From NCBI RefSeq assembly GCF_001954195.1, contig NZ_MBES01000057.1, positions 51,030-115,029 on the forward strand: a DNA stretch of 64,000 bases, read 5' to 3'. Shown here piece after piece: positions 63,401 to 64,000 of the stretch. Source of the DNA: Mycobacterium sp. IS-1264 (lineage in GTDB: Bacteria > Actinomycetota > Actinomycetes > Mycobacteriales > Mycobacteriaceae). The position numbers and the translations under genes were made by a program. Position 1 is the stretch's first letter. Each line of letters starts with the position of its first letter. The notes under the pieces are model-generated. The model was not told the origin of the DNA, did not search any database, and worked only from the letters and a program-made list of their open reading frames with translations.

Positions 63401-64000
63401 CTCACCAGCAAGGTCCTTCCGCTGACGCTCACCGGCGGCGCCGCGGTCAGCGCTTTGGCATTGCTACGGCGCGCGTCACTGCGCCAGGCCGTCGCCGACG
63501 GCGTCGCCATCGCGGTGGCCGCGGTCCCCGAGGGCCTGCCGTTGGTGGCCACCCTGTCCCAGCTCGCCGCCGCCCAGCGGCTGACCGCGCGCGGGGCGCT
63601 GGTTCGAGCGCCCCGCACCATCGAGGCGCTGGGCCGGGTCGACACCATCTGTTTCGACAAGACCGGCACTCTCACCGAAAACCGGTTGCGCGTCGTGTGC
63701 GCGGTACCGGCGGCGGCCGACGCGCGGGACCCGTTTCCGGACGCGGACGATCCGCGGTCCGCGGCCGTGCTGCGGGCCGCGGCGTGGGCGTCGACGAAAC
63801 CGCAAGAGGGACAAGGACATGCGCACGCCACCGACGAAGCGATCATCACCGCGGCGGATTCACTTGCCGGTCAAGGTGATTCGGAGTGGGCGATGCTTGC
63901 CGAGGTGCCGTTCGAGTCCAGCCGCGGTTTCGCCGCCGCTATAGGCACGCTGAGCACCAACGGGTCGGCGCCGCTCCTGATGCTCAAGGGCGCCCCCGAG
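60500..64000 (+). CDS. ctpI: CtpI-like giant P-type cation ATPase, N-terminal 1167 residues
   Basis: The gene runs off the right edge. The first about 750 residues hold a long mycobacteria-specific region with a heavy-metal-associated-like segment (VHLDLDPLLPFPRWHEYAAVVEEPVRRIAGVAKAHVEGSLG) lacking CxxC. After that come P-type ATPase motifs: LLTGESLPV, AVAAVPEGLPL and CFDKTGTLT (phosphorylated Asp at residue 1053), and RLRELTSKVLPLT. The overall plan matches CtpI (Rv0107c, about 1,632 residues). The transported ion is unresolved. GAAGGGTG precedes the ATG. Confidence 0.93.
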   Translation, partial: MKIPGVASVVAGVTGGAAQVVRAGVSTAAGAAGTVQMLVSPVVELAGPVAHSVADSTGRAFGMNGSPNGSRNGVAAPVRWQSGHRVHLDLDPLLPFPRWHEYAAVVEEPVRRIAGVAKAHVEGSLGRLVIELAEDADDDVVLDEVRETVAAIADDLASAGPGSGPVSAPFADPGNPLAVLVPLTAAAMDLIAVSAAVTGWVTRLPAAPKTTRAAAALINHQPRMVSLLESRLGRVGTDIALAATTAAAHGLTQAVGTPLLDLTQRTLQISEATAHRRVWRDREPQLASPERPQAPVVPVISSAGARSHAPRHSWPAAAAGEASHVVVGGSIDAAIDTAKGSMAGPVESYVDSAANGSLIAAASALVAGGGTEDAAGAIEAGVPRAAHMGRQAFAAVLGRGLANAGQLVLDPGALRRLDRVKVVVIDGAALRGDHRAVLHSRGDAPGWDDDRVYEVADALLHGEEAPEPDPDELPATGARLRWVPVQGPSDTPAQGRESADLVVDGECVGSVDVGWEVDPYAIPLFQTAHRTGARVVLRHVAGTEELTASVGATHPPGTPLLNLVRELRVDRGPVLLITALHRDFASTDTLAALAIADVGVALDDPRAATAWTADIITGTDLADAVRILSAIPVARSASESAVHLAQGGTTLAGLLLVTGEQDRTANPVSFRRWLNPVNAAAATALVAGTFSATRVLRLPDPTPQPLTAWHALDPEIVYSRLAGGARPLAVEPGTPSWRRRLDDLSYTPALAPLRGPVTSLARLASTTRAELADPLTPILAVGAAASAIVGSNIDALLVAGVMTVNAITGGVQRLRAEAAAAELFAEQDQLVRRVVVPAVATTRRRLEAARRATRTATVSANSLRPGDVIDLAAPEVVPADARLLVAEDLEVDESLLTGESLPVDKQVDPVAVNDPDRASMLFEGSTIVAGHARAIVVATGVGTAAHRAISTVADVETSAGVQARLRELTSKVLPLTLTGGAAVSALALLRRASLRQAVADGVAIAVAAVPEGLPLVATLSQLAAAQRLTARGALVRAPRTIEALGRVDTICFDKTGTLTENRLRVVCAVPAAADARDPFPDADDPRSAAVLRAAAWASTKPQEGQGHAHATDEAIITAADSLAGQGDSEWAMLAEVPFESSRGFAAAIGTLSTNGSAPLLMLKGAPE

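Overview
The window is high-GC actinobacterial DNA from a Mycobacterium, most likely a slow-growing non-tuberculous species. The evidence is an antigen 85 mycolyltransferase with its signal peptide, the L,D-transpeptidase LdtA, the Mak/TreS trehalose-glycogen pair, a Tat-secreted F420 enzyme of the Fgd2 type, many GTG/TTG starts, and four-base stop/start overlaps. From memory of M. tuberculosis gene order, the window runs backwards along the Rv0142-to-Rv0107c segment, with several insertions. No tRNA, rRNA, insertion sequence, PE/PPE gene or CRISPR array was seen.

Bases 1-5800 hold an AlkA-like glycosylase fragment, two SnoaL-fold proteins, a DUF427 protein, an epimerase, msrA, a CYP138-like P450 and its divergent TetR regulator, and a TOBE protein. 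Bases 5800-16500 hold ephF, a sulfotransferase, a TetR/DUF1214 pair, a desaturase plus ferredoxin reductase with its own divergent TetR regulator, a GNAT protein, fgd2, fadE1 and htdZ. Bases 16500-20400 hold a phosphoesterase, a MarR-ABC exporter operon and fbpC with an unusually good intrinsic terminator. Bases 20400-26100 hold a DUF1275 membrane protein, mak-treS (trehalose to maltose to maltose-1-phosphate), the protease pepA and a SnoaL protein. Bases 26100-34900 hold a PPOX protein, fusA2, a DUF2231 membrane protein, the oxalate module fadD7/oxcA/oxyS and ldtA.

The most notable regulatory locus is 36661-37298 on the minus strand. It has a sigma-A-like promoter, a clear M-box (ykoK) magnesium riboswitch, a hairpin, a 24-codon proline-rich leader ORF behind a strong ribosome-binding site, and a 69-residue small protein. 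The order resembles the magnesium-sensing leaders of enterobacterial mgtA and mgtC, which also pair RNA elements with proline-rich leader peptides.

Bases 40200-53100 look like a catabolic island. A minus-strand operon (SDR, Rieske oxygenase, luciferase-like enzyme, Baeyer-Villiger-type monooxygenase, SDR, CoA transferase) faces a plus-strand operon (beta-propeller protein, GntR regulator, acyl-CoA synthetase, SDR). Two matching palindromes in the shared promoter are probably the GntR sites. Bases 53800-56800 hold a SulP anion permease translationally coupled to a membrane-anchored sulfate-binding protein, with no ABC permease or ATPase nearby. Bases 56900-60400 hold a DUF899-SDR-SDR operon divergent from a SigG-like ECF sigma factor. 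The window ends inside a very large CtpI-like P-type ATPase.
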